A DNA stretch of 64,000 nucleotides from HGM04593 sp045646845 (GTDB lineage Bacteria; Bacteroidota; Bacteroidia; Bacteroidales; Bacteroidaceae). The position numbers and the translations under genes are program-made. A model generated the notes under the pieces. The model searched no databases. It saw only the letters and a list, made by a program, of their open reading frames with translations, and was not told the DNA's origin. Below are positions 53,040 through 60,799 of the stretch, in pieces. The stretch is taken from NCBI GenBank assembly GCA_045646845.1, contig JAZRLO010000001.1:1-64000 (forward strand). The letters are read 5' to 3'. Position 1 is the stretch's first letter; each line of letters starts with the position of its first letter.

Positions 53040-54353
53040 TTACTTAAATCTCTTTAAATTCTTCTTGTGTTGTTCATTGAATACAAAATTCAAAATCTCA
53101 TTGACCGCAGCCTGTGGTGTTGTTTCGTTGAGCACTTTTGTATATCCCCTCTTGTTGGCAAGGTAATCAATCTTTGCATTGATGGTTCTGATGCCCTCTT
53201 CGTCGAGTTCTCGTTTACGTGCGAGTATTGTGTCGCTGCTTGCCGTGAGCAGAATGTTATAGTTCAATGTGGGGATGAACAGTTTGCCCCACCAATAGAG
53301 AAACTTGGGGCTCAGGTATATGCGTGAGCGGCAGCTGTCGCAGATTATATCTGTGTAGTAGCGGTCAAACACCACAACGCGTGTTATGCGTGTAACGGAC
53401 TTCACCTTTACAAAGTAGCCAATGATATAGTCAAGAGAGTAATAGCATAGACGAAGGAAGGAACTCACCTTACCGGTCTTGCCACCACGGTGAGGGTCGC
53501 TGTAGTTGCGGTCAACCTCCTTCTTTATTCCGGCCGAGTGTGCCACCTCGCCCAAATTACCAAAGAGGGCAGGGCGGAAGTGGTAATATTTGTGTGCAGT
53601 TTTGAATACCGGTGCAATGCGCTCGAGTATTGTGTCAATAACTGTTGTCTTTCCGCTTCCGTCGGGGCCTGTGAAGCCAATGCTGAAGCCTGTACGCGAG
53701 CGCAGATAATTACCTATAAACGTATAGAGGAACATTATTATCCCTACGAGCACTCCAATTGGTCGGTGCTTTAGGTTGCTCCATAGTGCTTTAAAGAATA
53801 GACGCTTGCCACGCTTCTTTTCACATTCGGCTACGCTGTCGCAACCGAAAATCTGTTTTATCTTATCTTTTACAATGTCGCTGTTTTCGGCAGCCTCGCG
53901 TGTGGCGCGGTACTTCTCGGGGTACTTGCTACCGACAGCACTGTTGTATAGAATCTTGTCAAGGAACTGGCACTCTACACCCACGTAGTATAGGAAGCCA
54001 TTGAACTGCTTGTGTGCAAGGAACTCCTCTGCGCTCATCAACTGCACGCCCCAAACAGAGGTGTCAAAGAAGAAATCCCATTGTACAATCTCGGTCTTTT
54101 CCTCGGTTGTTGTGGCGCATACATAACTGATGAGGCGGTCACTGTTCAGGTAGGTGATTATTTTCCACCCGCTGTGGTCTATCAGTTCCACAAGGGCTCG
54201 TCTCATTTTTTTGTAGCTCTTGCGGGTTATAATGATGTCAATGTCACGGCTTGTATTCCTGTCGGGCAGCCCCTCGAAATTACGCAACACCGCGTAATCG
54301 GCATTTGCGTTAAGGAATTCTATTATCTGTTTTATATGTTCAATTGTTGACAT
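53040..54353 (-). CDS. Nucleotidyltransferase-like / thymidylate-kinase-like fusion protein
   Basis: The 437-residue protein has two parts. Residues about 1-170 look like a nucleotidyltransferase-fold domain (AVLRNFEGLP, then RDIDIIITRK with the DxD). After a hydrophobic stretch near 195-215 comes a thymidylate-kinase-like P-loop domain with GFTGPDGSGKTTVIDTIL at about 222-239 and VVVFDRYYTDI. Such proteins occur in capsule loci with APH-like kinases, as here. The reaction is unknown; phosphorylation of a polysaccharide or lipid end is a guess. A partial AGACA terminus lies 15 nt upstream. Confidence 0.75.
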   Translation of the reverse strand: MSTIEHIKQIIEFLNANADYAVLRNFEGLPDRNTSRDIDIIITRKSYKKMRRALVELIDHSGWKIITYLNSDRLISYVCATTTEEKTEIVQWDFFFDTSVWGVQLMSAEEFLAHKQFNGFLYYVGVECQFLDKILYNSAVGSKYPEKYRATREAAENSDIVKDKIKQIFGCDSVAECEKKRGKRLFFKALWSNLKHRPIGVLVGIIMFLYTFIGNYLRSRTGFSIGFTGPDGSGKTTVIDTILERIAPVFKTAHKYYHFRPALFGNLGEVAHSAGIKKEVDRNYSDPHRGGKTGKVSSFLRLCYYSLDYIIGYFVKVKSVTRITRVVVFDRYYTDIICDSCRSRIYLSPKFLYWWGKLFIPTLNYNILLTASSDTILARKRELDEEGIRTINAKIDYLANKRGYTKVLNETTPQAAVNEILNFVFNEQHKKNLKRFK

Positions 54354-54367
54354 AAGTTTTGTTTTTT

Positions 54368-54392
54368 AGACAGAAGTACAAAAGTACACAAG
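54368..54392. repeat. Solitary AGACA terminus next to R2
   Basis: A single 25-nt terminus (AGACAGAAGTACAAAAG...) lies 15 nt upstream of the kinase-fusion ATG and 22 nt before R2, without its own partner. It is followed by CACAAGGGCGCTG, which recurs as CACAAGGACGCTG at the matching site before R5. Together with R2 it fills 54354-54668. Confidence 0.6.
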
Positions 54393-54413
54393 GGCGCTGT
54401 TTGTTGTTTTTTT

Positions 54414-54663
54414 AGACAAAAGTACAGAAGTACATAAGTTTTTTGCTTGTAGCTATTCTTAAGAGTATTGCTTAGTTTCTGCTATATGAGTGGATGTTGG
54501 ATGTAAATTGCATTTACAAGCATTGGTTGTTTTTAAAAGTATCAATGTGAGAACCCGTTTTCCCATTGCTACTTTTAAATATAACCAACAGTCGCGTAGT
54601 TTCACTTGCGACATATCCACTCAAATAGCAGCAATGACCTTTTGTTCTTTAGTTCTTCTGTCT
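54414..54663. repeat. AGACA element R2 (250 bp)
   Basis: Nearly identical to R1 in ends, internal stems and order, with a handful of base changes and one short length change. It ends 5 nt from the stop codon of the GxxExxY gene. The near identity of R1 and R2, about 5 kb apart, means recent copying or gene conversion. Confidence 0.8.
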
Positions 54664-54668
54664 TAAAT

Positions 54669-55058
54669 TCAAATCTGTTGGTTAGTGCTCTTGAATGTTC
54701 TAAACTTTCTTTTTATCTCTATCTTCTCACTACCAAAATTAATGAGTAGTCCGTGTTCAATATCTGTTGCTGTTAGGTAATTAACGAGTTGTGCCTCATG
54801 TGTTGTAGAAAGGTGCTGTGTTGCTTTTAGTTCAAGAATTACAGAACTCTCTACTATAATATCAGCGCGGAACTCACCTACAATATGACTGTTATAATGT
54901 ACAATTATAGGAACTTCTTTGTCGGCTTTTAATCCGTTGTCGTGCAGTTCTATTAAGAGCGCATTGAGATAAACAGACTCAAGAAATCCCGCAGACAATT
55001 TCGTTCTGACATTATATGCGCATTGAACTATCTGTTTTATGAGGTCTTCAATATTCAT
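54669..55058 (-). CDS. GxxExxY family protein (PD-(D/E)xK-like)
   Basis: The 129-residue protein carries the name motif GFLESVY (Gly, Glu, Tyr) and the nuclease-like pattern GEFRADIIVESSVILELKA (Asp, then ExK). The family is widespread in Bacteroidetes, usually annotated as a GxxExxY protein without a proven role; a restriction-nuclease-like fold is predicted. The frame is open to 55166, but MNIEDLIKQIVQCAYNV at 55058 is the normal start, and the longer form would run through element R3. It sits exactly between R2 (5 nt away) and R3 (15 nt away), which is unexpected inside a polysaccharide operon. Confidence 0.85.
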   Translation of the reverse strand: MNIEDLIKQIVQCAYNVRTKLSAGFLESVYLNALLIELHDNGLKADKEVPIIVHYNSHIVGEFRADIIVESSVILELKATQHLSTTHEAQLVNYLTATDIEHGLLINFGSEKIEIKRKFRTFKSTNQQI

Positions 55059-55073
55059 GTTTGTTGTTTTTTT

Positions 55074-55300
55074 AGACAAAAGTACAAAAGTACATAAGTT
55101 TTCTGCTTGTAATATATGTGTGGAACTTTCCAACAATCCTATTGTTGGAATGCACTTTCTGTGCATTCTTGATAAATATATTATTAAAGGCTTGGATACA
55201 AATTAATTTGCATACAGCTTTGATAATATATTTATCGATTAGTTCTATTTTGCCATACAAATGTTTTATATTTATCTTTTGTTCTTATGTTCTTCTGTCT
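55074..55300. repeat. AGACA element R3 (227 bp, different core)
   Basis: It has the same terminal inverted repeats as R1 but an unrelated interior: hairpins TCCAACAAT/ATTGTTGGA and AATGCAC/GTGCATT, then a 19-bp stem GATAAATATATTATTAAAG paired with CTTTGATAATATATTTATC (one mismatch). It starts 15 nt upstream of the GxxExxY ATG and ends 5 nt from the stop of the upstream GT2 gene. Confidence 0.75.
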
Positions 55301-55305
55301 TTGGC

Positions 55306-56277
55306 TTATTTCTTTTTGAAGAAATTATGTTTCAACTTGTCAAATATATATCCCGGGCGGTACCAGATGGATTTCACAATCTCCCAAGCGCCTTTGAATA
55401 GCCTCTTTCTTTTAAGGTAGAACACACCGTTGCGCAGCGAATCGGCAGCTTTGGCATCCTTTTTAAGCCCTTTAATTTCCTTTGGCGTTAATGAATCGTA
55501 AAACTCTATGAAAGTAAGTTCCTTTTCACCACTGCGGCGCAACAGAAGGTTCTTCTTTGTGTAGCGCATCTTCAGTATCATGTTGAAATGATTGGATGAG
55601 AGACCATCCATTTTGCGGTAATGATATAGAACTTCAGGCAATGCTATGATGGCTTTTCCTTCTGTATAAAAATCGCTCATTCGTGTCCACATATCAAGTT
55701 CTTCACAAAAATCCTGATAGCGTGGCTTCCCGTCCGGGAAACCTTTGATGCATATGCTACCGGCTTTAATGGCATACTCTCTGTCGAAGATTGTGTGTAT
55801 TGGTAGGAATATCAGTTTCTTGCGGCTTGCTTTGTCAATAAATCCCTCTTTTGTCTTTTCGCCAAGGAATGTTCCTCCATGTATCTTCTTCCCTCGTTTG
55901 TCTATGAAATCATTCCAGCACGAAACACCTATCAAGTCTTTGTCCTGCGATATTGCGCAGAACTCTTTTTCTACAAGGTTCGGTTCCAACAAGTCATCGG
56001 AATCAATGAAAAGGAAATATCTTGTTCTCGCGTGTGAAATTGCAAAGTTTCTTGCCTTGGCTATACCGCCGTTCTTTTCAAGTGTAACCAGCTCATATTG
56101 CCTTGGATGCTGCGTAAAGAACTCCTCTACAGCGGCAATGCTGCCATCGGTGCTACAGTCGTTGACAATTAGCAGGTGAAAATCTTGCATAGTCTGCGCC
56201 ATTACGCTCTCAAGCGTTTCCTTTATATATTTCTCGGCGTTATAAACGCAAATGGCAAGGGTGAGGTTGTTTGTCAT
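55306..56277 (-). CDS. Glycosyltransferase family 2
   Basis: The 323-residue GT-A enzyme begins LTLAICVYNAEKYIKETLES, has VNDCSTDGS and the metal site FLFIDSDDLL. It adds one sugar of the repeat unit. The acetyltransferase pseudogene lies 27 nt upstream and R3 follows its stop. Confidence 0.9.
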   Translation of the reverse strand: MTNNLTLAICVYNAEKYIKETLESVMAQTMQDFHLLIVNDCSTDGSIAAVEEFFTQHPRQYELVTLEKNGGIAKARNFAISHARTRYFLFIDSDDLLEPNLVEKEFCAISQDKDLIGVSCWNDFIDKRGKKIHGGTFLGEKTKEGFIDKASRKKLIFLPIHTIFDREYAIKAGSICIKGFPDGKPRYQDFCEELDMWTRMSDFYTEGKAIIALPEVLYHYRKMDGLSSNHFNMILKMRYTKKNLLLRRSGEKELTFIEFYDSLTPKEIKGLKKDAKAADSLRNGVFYLKRKRLFKGAWEIVKSIWYRPGYIFDKLKHNFFKKK

Positions 56278-56304
56278 TTAAAAATATCGGTTGCGATAAT
56301 ATAT

Positions 56305-56943
56305 CTATAACTTAATATTAACTTTTTCTCCATCTTTGTTTATAATTCTGGCAGGATTGCCGCATACCACACAATTATCTGGTACATCTTTGACAACAAT
56401 ACAGCCAGCTCCGATAGTTACATTATCTCCAATTGTTATATCACCGATAACAACGGACCCAGTACATAATTTTACGTTGTTTCCAATTCGCGGACGTCTA
56501 CCGTTATTGTGTGCCCTTCCTATAGTTACATTATGCCAAATTTGGCATTTTTCCCCAATGTGTTCTGCAAAAATAATGGTTGAATAACCATGCCAAAGAA
56601 CTAACCCTTCTTTTATATGCTCTTTTTTCGTGATAAAGTGTAATTCTTTTGTGCAGGGCACTATGGCTTTTATAATGCTAAATCCCTCTCCACATCTAAA
56701 GAAGAAAAGATTTCAATATTCTCTAAATGCAGCAAACATTCTTATGAACGCTAGGAACTCACTTTTATATTTTATGACTGTAAGTGTATTCTCCCATTGT
56801 CTTAAATCTTTTGACATAATTCCATTCTTGTTCTTAATCAAGAATAGAACGTATAAAGGTGCAAAAAGAATGCATTTAATTCTAAAGATTAATATATGTA
56901 TCATGTGTAATGCTGTTTTCATTGTTAATATGTTAGCTTTCAT
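56305..56943 (-). pseudogene. CysE-like hexapeptide acetyltransferase with an in-frame stop
   Basis: The reading frame is continuous across two parts separated only by one TGA (56715-56713). The upstream part ends FLAFIRMFAAFREY and the downstream part continues NLFFFRCGEGFSII through left-handed beta-helix repeats (IGNNVKLCTGSVVIGDITIG, then AGCIVVKDVPDNCVVCGNPA). A CGA to TGA change would restore REYRNLFFF, the expected family sequence. About 212 codons in total fit serine/sugar O-acetyltransferases. I chose MKANILTMK at 56943 as start; it overlaps the polymerase gene by 11 bp. A sequencing error cannot be ruled out. Confidence 0.75.
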
Positions 56944-58150
56944 CACGTTCTTCATCCTCATAGATTTCTGGGTTATGCCTGTTTTCGTAGAAATAACGCA
57001 CACAGGTCATGACCATGGCCAATTCCCAAGCATATTGTATGTTAGTACCAAAATTACCGGCAACTCCAGCAAACATAAATATGCAACCAATCGACCAAAA
57101 TCTATATGCACAAGTAAAAGAGAAAATTAAGGAAAGTATGTAGAAAAAGAGTCCATAATTGTCAAAGAGAGTAAGCGTTTGTTTGTAAAAGGAATTGTTT
57201 TCTTTTGTGTGAACAATTCCATATCCAAACCATGTCTCTTTTTTGCTAAAATCTGCATTTAAAGAATTTATAAATGGTGTAATACGTGCTGATGCTGAGC
57301 CGTCAGTTTCCTGTATAGTTTCTTTGTCAAAAGTGGCTGTTGCCTCAATCGCATTTGTTGCTCTGTCTAATGCTTCAATTCCAGAATTTTGTATTAAAAT
57401 GTAACAGATTGTAAGTGCAGGGATGATATAGTACCAGTTATTTGTTCTTACGAAATACAGTGCAAAAAGTATAAGACATACAAAAGCTGTTCCACTACCC
57501 ATTGTGAGCATCATCCAAAGAAAACGGATTGTAACCCATTTGTGTTCTCCACTGAACAATTCACTTAATGTAAAAGGTCCTTCACCTCGTTTGTATTCAC
57601 TGCATTTTACATATGCATAATAAAATACTAGCATAAATCGTCCAAAGGTACTTGGTTCCATAGAAAGCGATTGACAACCAAGACCGCGGTCAAGCACTTG
57701 CATCATATTTAGTAGTGGAAAATAGCCGACACCTATTGCTGTAAGTAATTGTTGTGCTATACTCCAAATGAAATAGAGCATCATAAACCATTTGCATATT
57801 TTTATGAAATGGTTAATGGTAAACACTTTCTCAAGATATACAAGATTATAGAAACAGACATATGTAAGAACTAAAAGTGTTGAATAGATGTATGAATTCC
57901 AGATTACACCACTTGGTTGGAACCCCATAACAACGTATTGGAATACCAGATATAATACTCCCAATATAAAAGCCTTTGATGTCTTGAACGTATAAAATAG
58001 TAATACAAAAATTGATGATGCCATCAATGTCATTTTGATTGGGGCATTCATACCAAAAGAGTCTATTGGCATGTAGTATATGCCATAGAAAATAATGAGT
58101 ATTGTTGCAAAAAGGGTAAGACCTCTTTGTCCTTTGAATATATCAAACAT
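56933..58150 (-). CDS. O-antigen/capsule polymerase (Wzy-like) membrane protein
   Basis: The 405-residue protein has about ten to twelve hydrophobic helices and a large hydrophilic loop around residues 265-305 (TATFDKETIQETDGSASARI), the layout of Wzy polymerases, which join repeat units on the periplasmic face. Sequence between Wzy proteins is poorly conserved, so the call rests on topology and on being the only such protein among the glycosyltransferases. Confidence 0.75.
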   Translation of the reverse strand: MFDIFKGQRGLTLFATILIIFYGIYYMPIDSFGMNAPIKMTLMASSIFVLLFYTFKTSKAFILGVLYLVFQYVVMGFQPSGVIWNSYIYSTLLVLTYVCFYNLVYLEKVFTINHFIKICKWFMMLYFIWSIAQQLLTAIGVGYFPLLNMMQVLDRGLGCQSLSMEPSTFGRFMLVFYYAYVKCSEYKRGEGPFTLSELFSGEHKWVTIRFLWMMLTMGSGTAFVCLILFALYFVRTNNWYYIIPALTICYILIQNSGIEALDRATNAIEATATFDKETIQETDGSASARITPFINSLNADFSKKETWFGYGIVHTKENNSFYKQTLTLFDNYGLFFYILSLIFSFTCAYRFWSIGCIFMFAGVAGNFGTNIQYAWELAMVMTCVRYFYENRHNPEIYEDEERDES

Positions 58151-58184
58151 AGTAAGGTTTGTTATTTATTTTTTCATGTTAACA

Positions 58185-58262
58185 ATGCTTGTTTATCGCA
58201 TCCCACACGGCATCAACTTCGCCGATGCTGCGTGCGACTTTTTGCTACAAGCAATGTTGATT
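58185..58262. repeat. Imperfect inverted repeat between polymerase and acyltransferase genes
   Basis: AACAATGCTTGT and ACAAGCAATGTT pair around an inner region that can fold again (GGCATC with GATGCT). It fills the 157-nt gap. It lacks the AGACA ends, so it belongs to another type. Confidence 0.4.
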
Positions 58263-58307
58263 CATAGAATGAATTCTTATGTCCTAATTTGAACATCTTT
58301 AACGCTG

Positions 58308-59321
58308 TTACTTGCGGCCGAGCATAAATTTGAGTTTACCATTGAATAGCCAAACCAATGGATAGGTCATTAATATACAAATGACGAAATATATTATTGT
58401 TCTTGTTCCTTCAAAAGTGGAGTGATGTAGCACGAATTTGTCAAATGCCATTAGTATTTCCATTGTAATACTGAAGTGTGTGCACATCAGTATCAATGAA
58501 TTTACTCCCCAATAGGTGAAGAATCTTGTAATTATTCCTTTAGTAAACACAGCAAACAGACACATGAATGCAATTGCCGGCAGTGTGTTGCTTAAAAGTC
58601 CATTGATATAATAAATATTGAATGGTGGTTCAAGAATCAATATAAAACTGATTGCAAATAGCAATACAGATATTGTGAATGATTTATATTTGTTCACATC
58701 TAAAATGCTCTTTCCCCATCTCTTGCCAATAAGATAACCTATGCCAATTATAGGCCATGCATATAATCCACGGACAATGGGCTGCATTGGGGCGTCGAGT
58801 ATCTTGTGTAGTTCACTATTGTCGCGCATTGTTAACCAAAAAGAGTTGTATGCGTGGTTGACCAACAATGTGACTGCCAGCCCAATCACACCCCACATCC
58901 ATTTCCTTTTACTGTTTTTGATTAGGGCGAATATATACTCACCTATCAGAAGTACGGGTAAGAACCATAGTGTTCCAATACCGCGTAGAACAATGGTCTT
59001 GTATATGTCACGCAATAAAATACCGCTCTCCATTAGTCCAAGTGCCACCCATAGAATGTCAAAGATAATAATCAGCAGGCTGAACCAAAGATATGGCAAT
59101 CCTAGTTGCTTTATACGTTTTTTGAGAAGCTCTTTTGCTGTTATTGGTTTGTCGTTGATTCCTGTCACCCAACCGGATGTAACATAAAAAGCCGAAATCA
59201 TGAACATTCCAATCCATGTATTGAGCCAAGTGGGAATCACTCCTTGTTCAAAGTGCAGGAACGTTATGCAAAGGATTGCAACACCCTTTGTGGCATCGAT
59301 ATAATCTAATCTCTCGTTCAT
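58308..59321 (-). CDS. Acyltransferase family 3 membrane protein
   Basis: The 337-residue multi-pass protein begins LDYIDATKGVAILCITFLHF with the conserved His and has MFMISAFYVTSGWVTG, typical of the OafA/fucose-4-O-acetylase type. It is one of three such enzymes in the polysaccharide locus, so the product is probably acetylated at several positions. Element R4 lies 42 nt upstream. Confidence 0.86.
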   Translation of the reverse strand: MNERLDYIDATKGVAILCITFLHFEQGVIPTWLNTWIGMFMISAFYVTSGWVTGINDKPITAKELLKKRIKQLGLPYLWFSLLIIIFDILWVALGLMESGILLRDIYKTIVLRGIGTLWFLPVLLIGEYIFALIKNSKRKWMWGVIGLAVTLLVNHAYNSFWLTMRDNSELHKILDAPMQPIVRGLYAWPIIGIGYLIGKRWGKSILDVNKYKSFTISVLLFAISFILILEPPFNIYYINGLLSNTLPAIAFMCLFAVFTKGIITRFFTYWGVNSLILMCTHFSITMEILMAFDKFVLHHSTFEGTRTIIYFVICILMTYPLVWLFNGKLKFMLGRK

Positions 59322-59362
59322 ACTTTAAACGAATCAAACATAGTAAGTTCAATTATATTTTT

Positions 59363-59434
59363 AGACATAAGAACATAAGTACATAAGTTTTTTGCTTGGA
59401 GCTATTCTTCTTTTGTTCTTCTGTTCTTCTGTCT
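59363..59434. repeat. AGACA element R4 (72 bp, almost coreless)
   Basis: Both terminal inverted repeats are present (AGACATAAGAACATAAG... and the partner ending at 59434), with only about 22 nt between them, including GCTTGGAGCTATTC shared with the R1 left side. It looks like a minimal or deleted form of the element. Confidence 0.7.
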
Positions 59435-59471
59435 TGAATAACTAAATCATCGAGCAACTATATACTTGTGT

Positions 59472-60329
59472 CTATGATTTCTTTATTTTATTGTATAATG
59501 TAAATGTCGCTACATACAGTTTCATTGAGAGTTTGGCAATTTGTTTACCAAACCAATGGTCTTTGCTATAATGGTCAATAAAATAGCAACGCGATTTTCC
59601 CCATGTCTTGAAACGCTTTACAGGGTCTCCCTTTTCATTCTTGATATGGCGGTGGACGGCCTGTGCTGTTGCAAGATAGTACATCTTTTTGCCGGCCTGT
59701 TCTACTTGGCGCGAGAGAATGGCCTCTTCACAATATAAAAATACCTTTTCATCGAAGAAATTTATATCTCTTAGAAAAGACATTCTTATCATAAAACAGC
59801 AACCGCTGACCTTGTGGCAGTAGTGGCTTCCTTTGTAGTTATCAATGAAATCATATGCATCGCTCTTTTTCTTTTTGCCAAAAATCTCCTTTATCCACCC
59901 GAATGAACCTCGCCAATTGCCTTCCTTGCCCATCGGACTTTGGTGAATGCCGTCAGTTCCAACAATGTCACTACCGCAGACCACAATCTCTGTATCTTCT
60001 TGCATTTTAGCAAGTAGTGTGGCAAGATAATCGCTCTGTGGAAATTCTATATCAGGGTTTGCTATCAGTGCAAACTCATAGCCTTTTTCTGCGGCATATC
60101 GCAAGCCCACATTATTGCCGGCATTGTAGCCTTTGTTCTCGCTGTTGGCAATGAATGTGCAACCTTGCTCCTTGCACAGCAATTCCACAGCTTTGCGGTC
60201 ATCTTCGCGTGAGCAATTGTCGACAACAACAATTTCCTGTTCAACACCTTGTTGTGCTTTAAGGTAGCCGATGCATTTGCGGCAATCGGCACTACTATTG
60301 TAGTTGAGTATTATGATGCCTACTTTCAT
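59472..60329 (-). CDS. Glycosyltransferase family 2 (rhamnosyltransferase-like)
   Basis: The 285-residue enzyme begins VGIIILNYNSSADCRKCIGY with VVVDNCSREDD and NKGYNAGNNVGLRYA, the pattern of WbbL/RfbF-type rhamnosyltransferases, and has the metal site ALIANPDIEFP. A solitary AGACA terminus lies 15 nt upstream. Confidence 0.9.
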   Translation of the reverse strand: MKVGIIILNYNSSADCRKCIGYLKAQQGVEQEIVVVDNCSREDDRKAVELLCKEQGCTFIANSENKGYNAGNNVGLRYAAEKGYEFALIANPDIEFPQSDYLATLLAKMQEDTEIVVCGSDIVGTDGIHQSPMGKEGNWRGSFGWIKEIFGKKKKSDAYDFIDNYKGSHYCHKVSGCCFMIRMSFLRDINFFDEKVFLYCEEAILSRQVEQAGKKMYYLATAQAVHRHIKNEKGDPVKRFKTWGKSRCYFIDHYSKDHWFGKQIAKLSMKLYVATFTLYNKIKKS

Positions 60330-60343
60330 TTATATACGATTTT

Positions 60344-60367
60344 AGACATAAGAACATAAGGACACAA
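60344..60367. repeat. Solitary AGACA terminus next to R5
   Basis: AGACATAAGAACATAAG at 60344 lies 15 nt upstream of the GT2 ATG, followed by CACAAGGACGCTG as at the R2 site. It is a second copy of the element end, 85 nt before R5, with no partner of its own. Confidence 0.55.
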
Positions 60368-60428
60368 GGACGCTGCTGTAAACTGAAAGGTGAAAACGGA
60401 AAACTTGTGTAAGTGTTTTTATATTTCT

Positions 60429-60786
60429 AGACAGAAGAACATAAACCAACGTCCGTTGGTTACATAAGTTTTTTTAATGTAATAAGTGTAAAACTTTTAC
60501 AAATCTTTATTGCGTTGCTGTATTTGTTTAAATTCTCTGCTATGTGATAAGTGTGTTGGAATTTCTTTCCAAGTTGAATGGTTTGCATCTGTGTCAATGG
60601 GAAAACTAATTCTCACCTTGCCACAGGTTCAAACCATTTATTGTCGCAAGTGAAACTAGGCGACTTACTTATCCCATAGTAGAGAGTTTCTTTAGTTCTT
60701 TTAACTTCGTTGAACCTGCTTCCGCTCGCTTTGTGTGTAAGTAAACTTTCACACACTCGCTTACTTGCAGCTTTGTACTTCTGTCT
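60429..60786. repeat. AGACA element R5 (358 bp, with inverted-loop hairpin)
   Basis: It has the same ends as R1. The core shares CTGCTATGTGA and GTGTTGGA with R1 in the same orientation and closes with a matching stem (CTCTGCTATG/CATAGTAGAG). It contains AATGGTTTG/CAAACCATT, TTGGAA/TTCCAA and the hairpin at 60643-60664, whose loop is the reverse complement of the R1 loop. A palindrome AACCAACGTCCGTTGGTT interrupts the left terminus. It ends 13 nt from the stop of the HAD gene. The 60330-60799 gap holds nothing else. Confidence 0.7.
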
Positions 60787-60799
60787 TTAATAATTCCTG

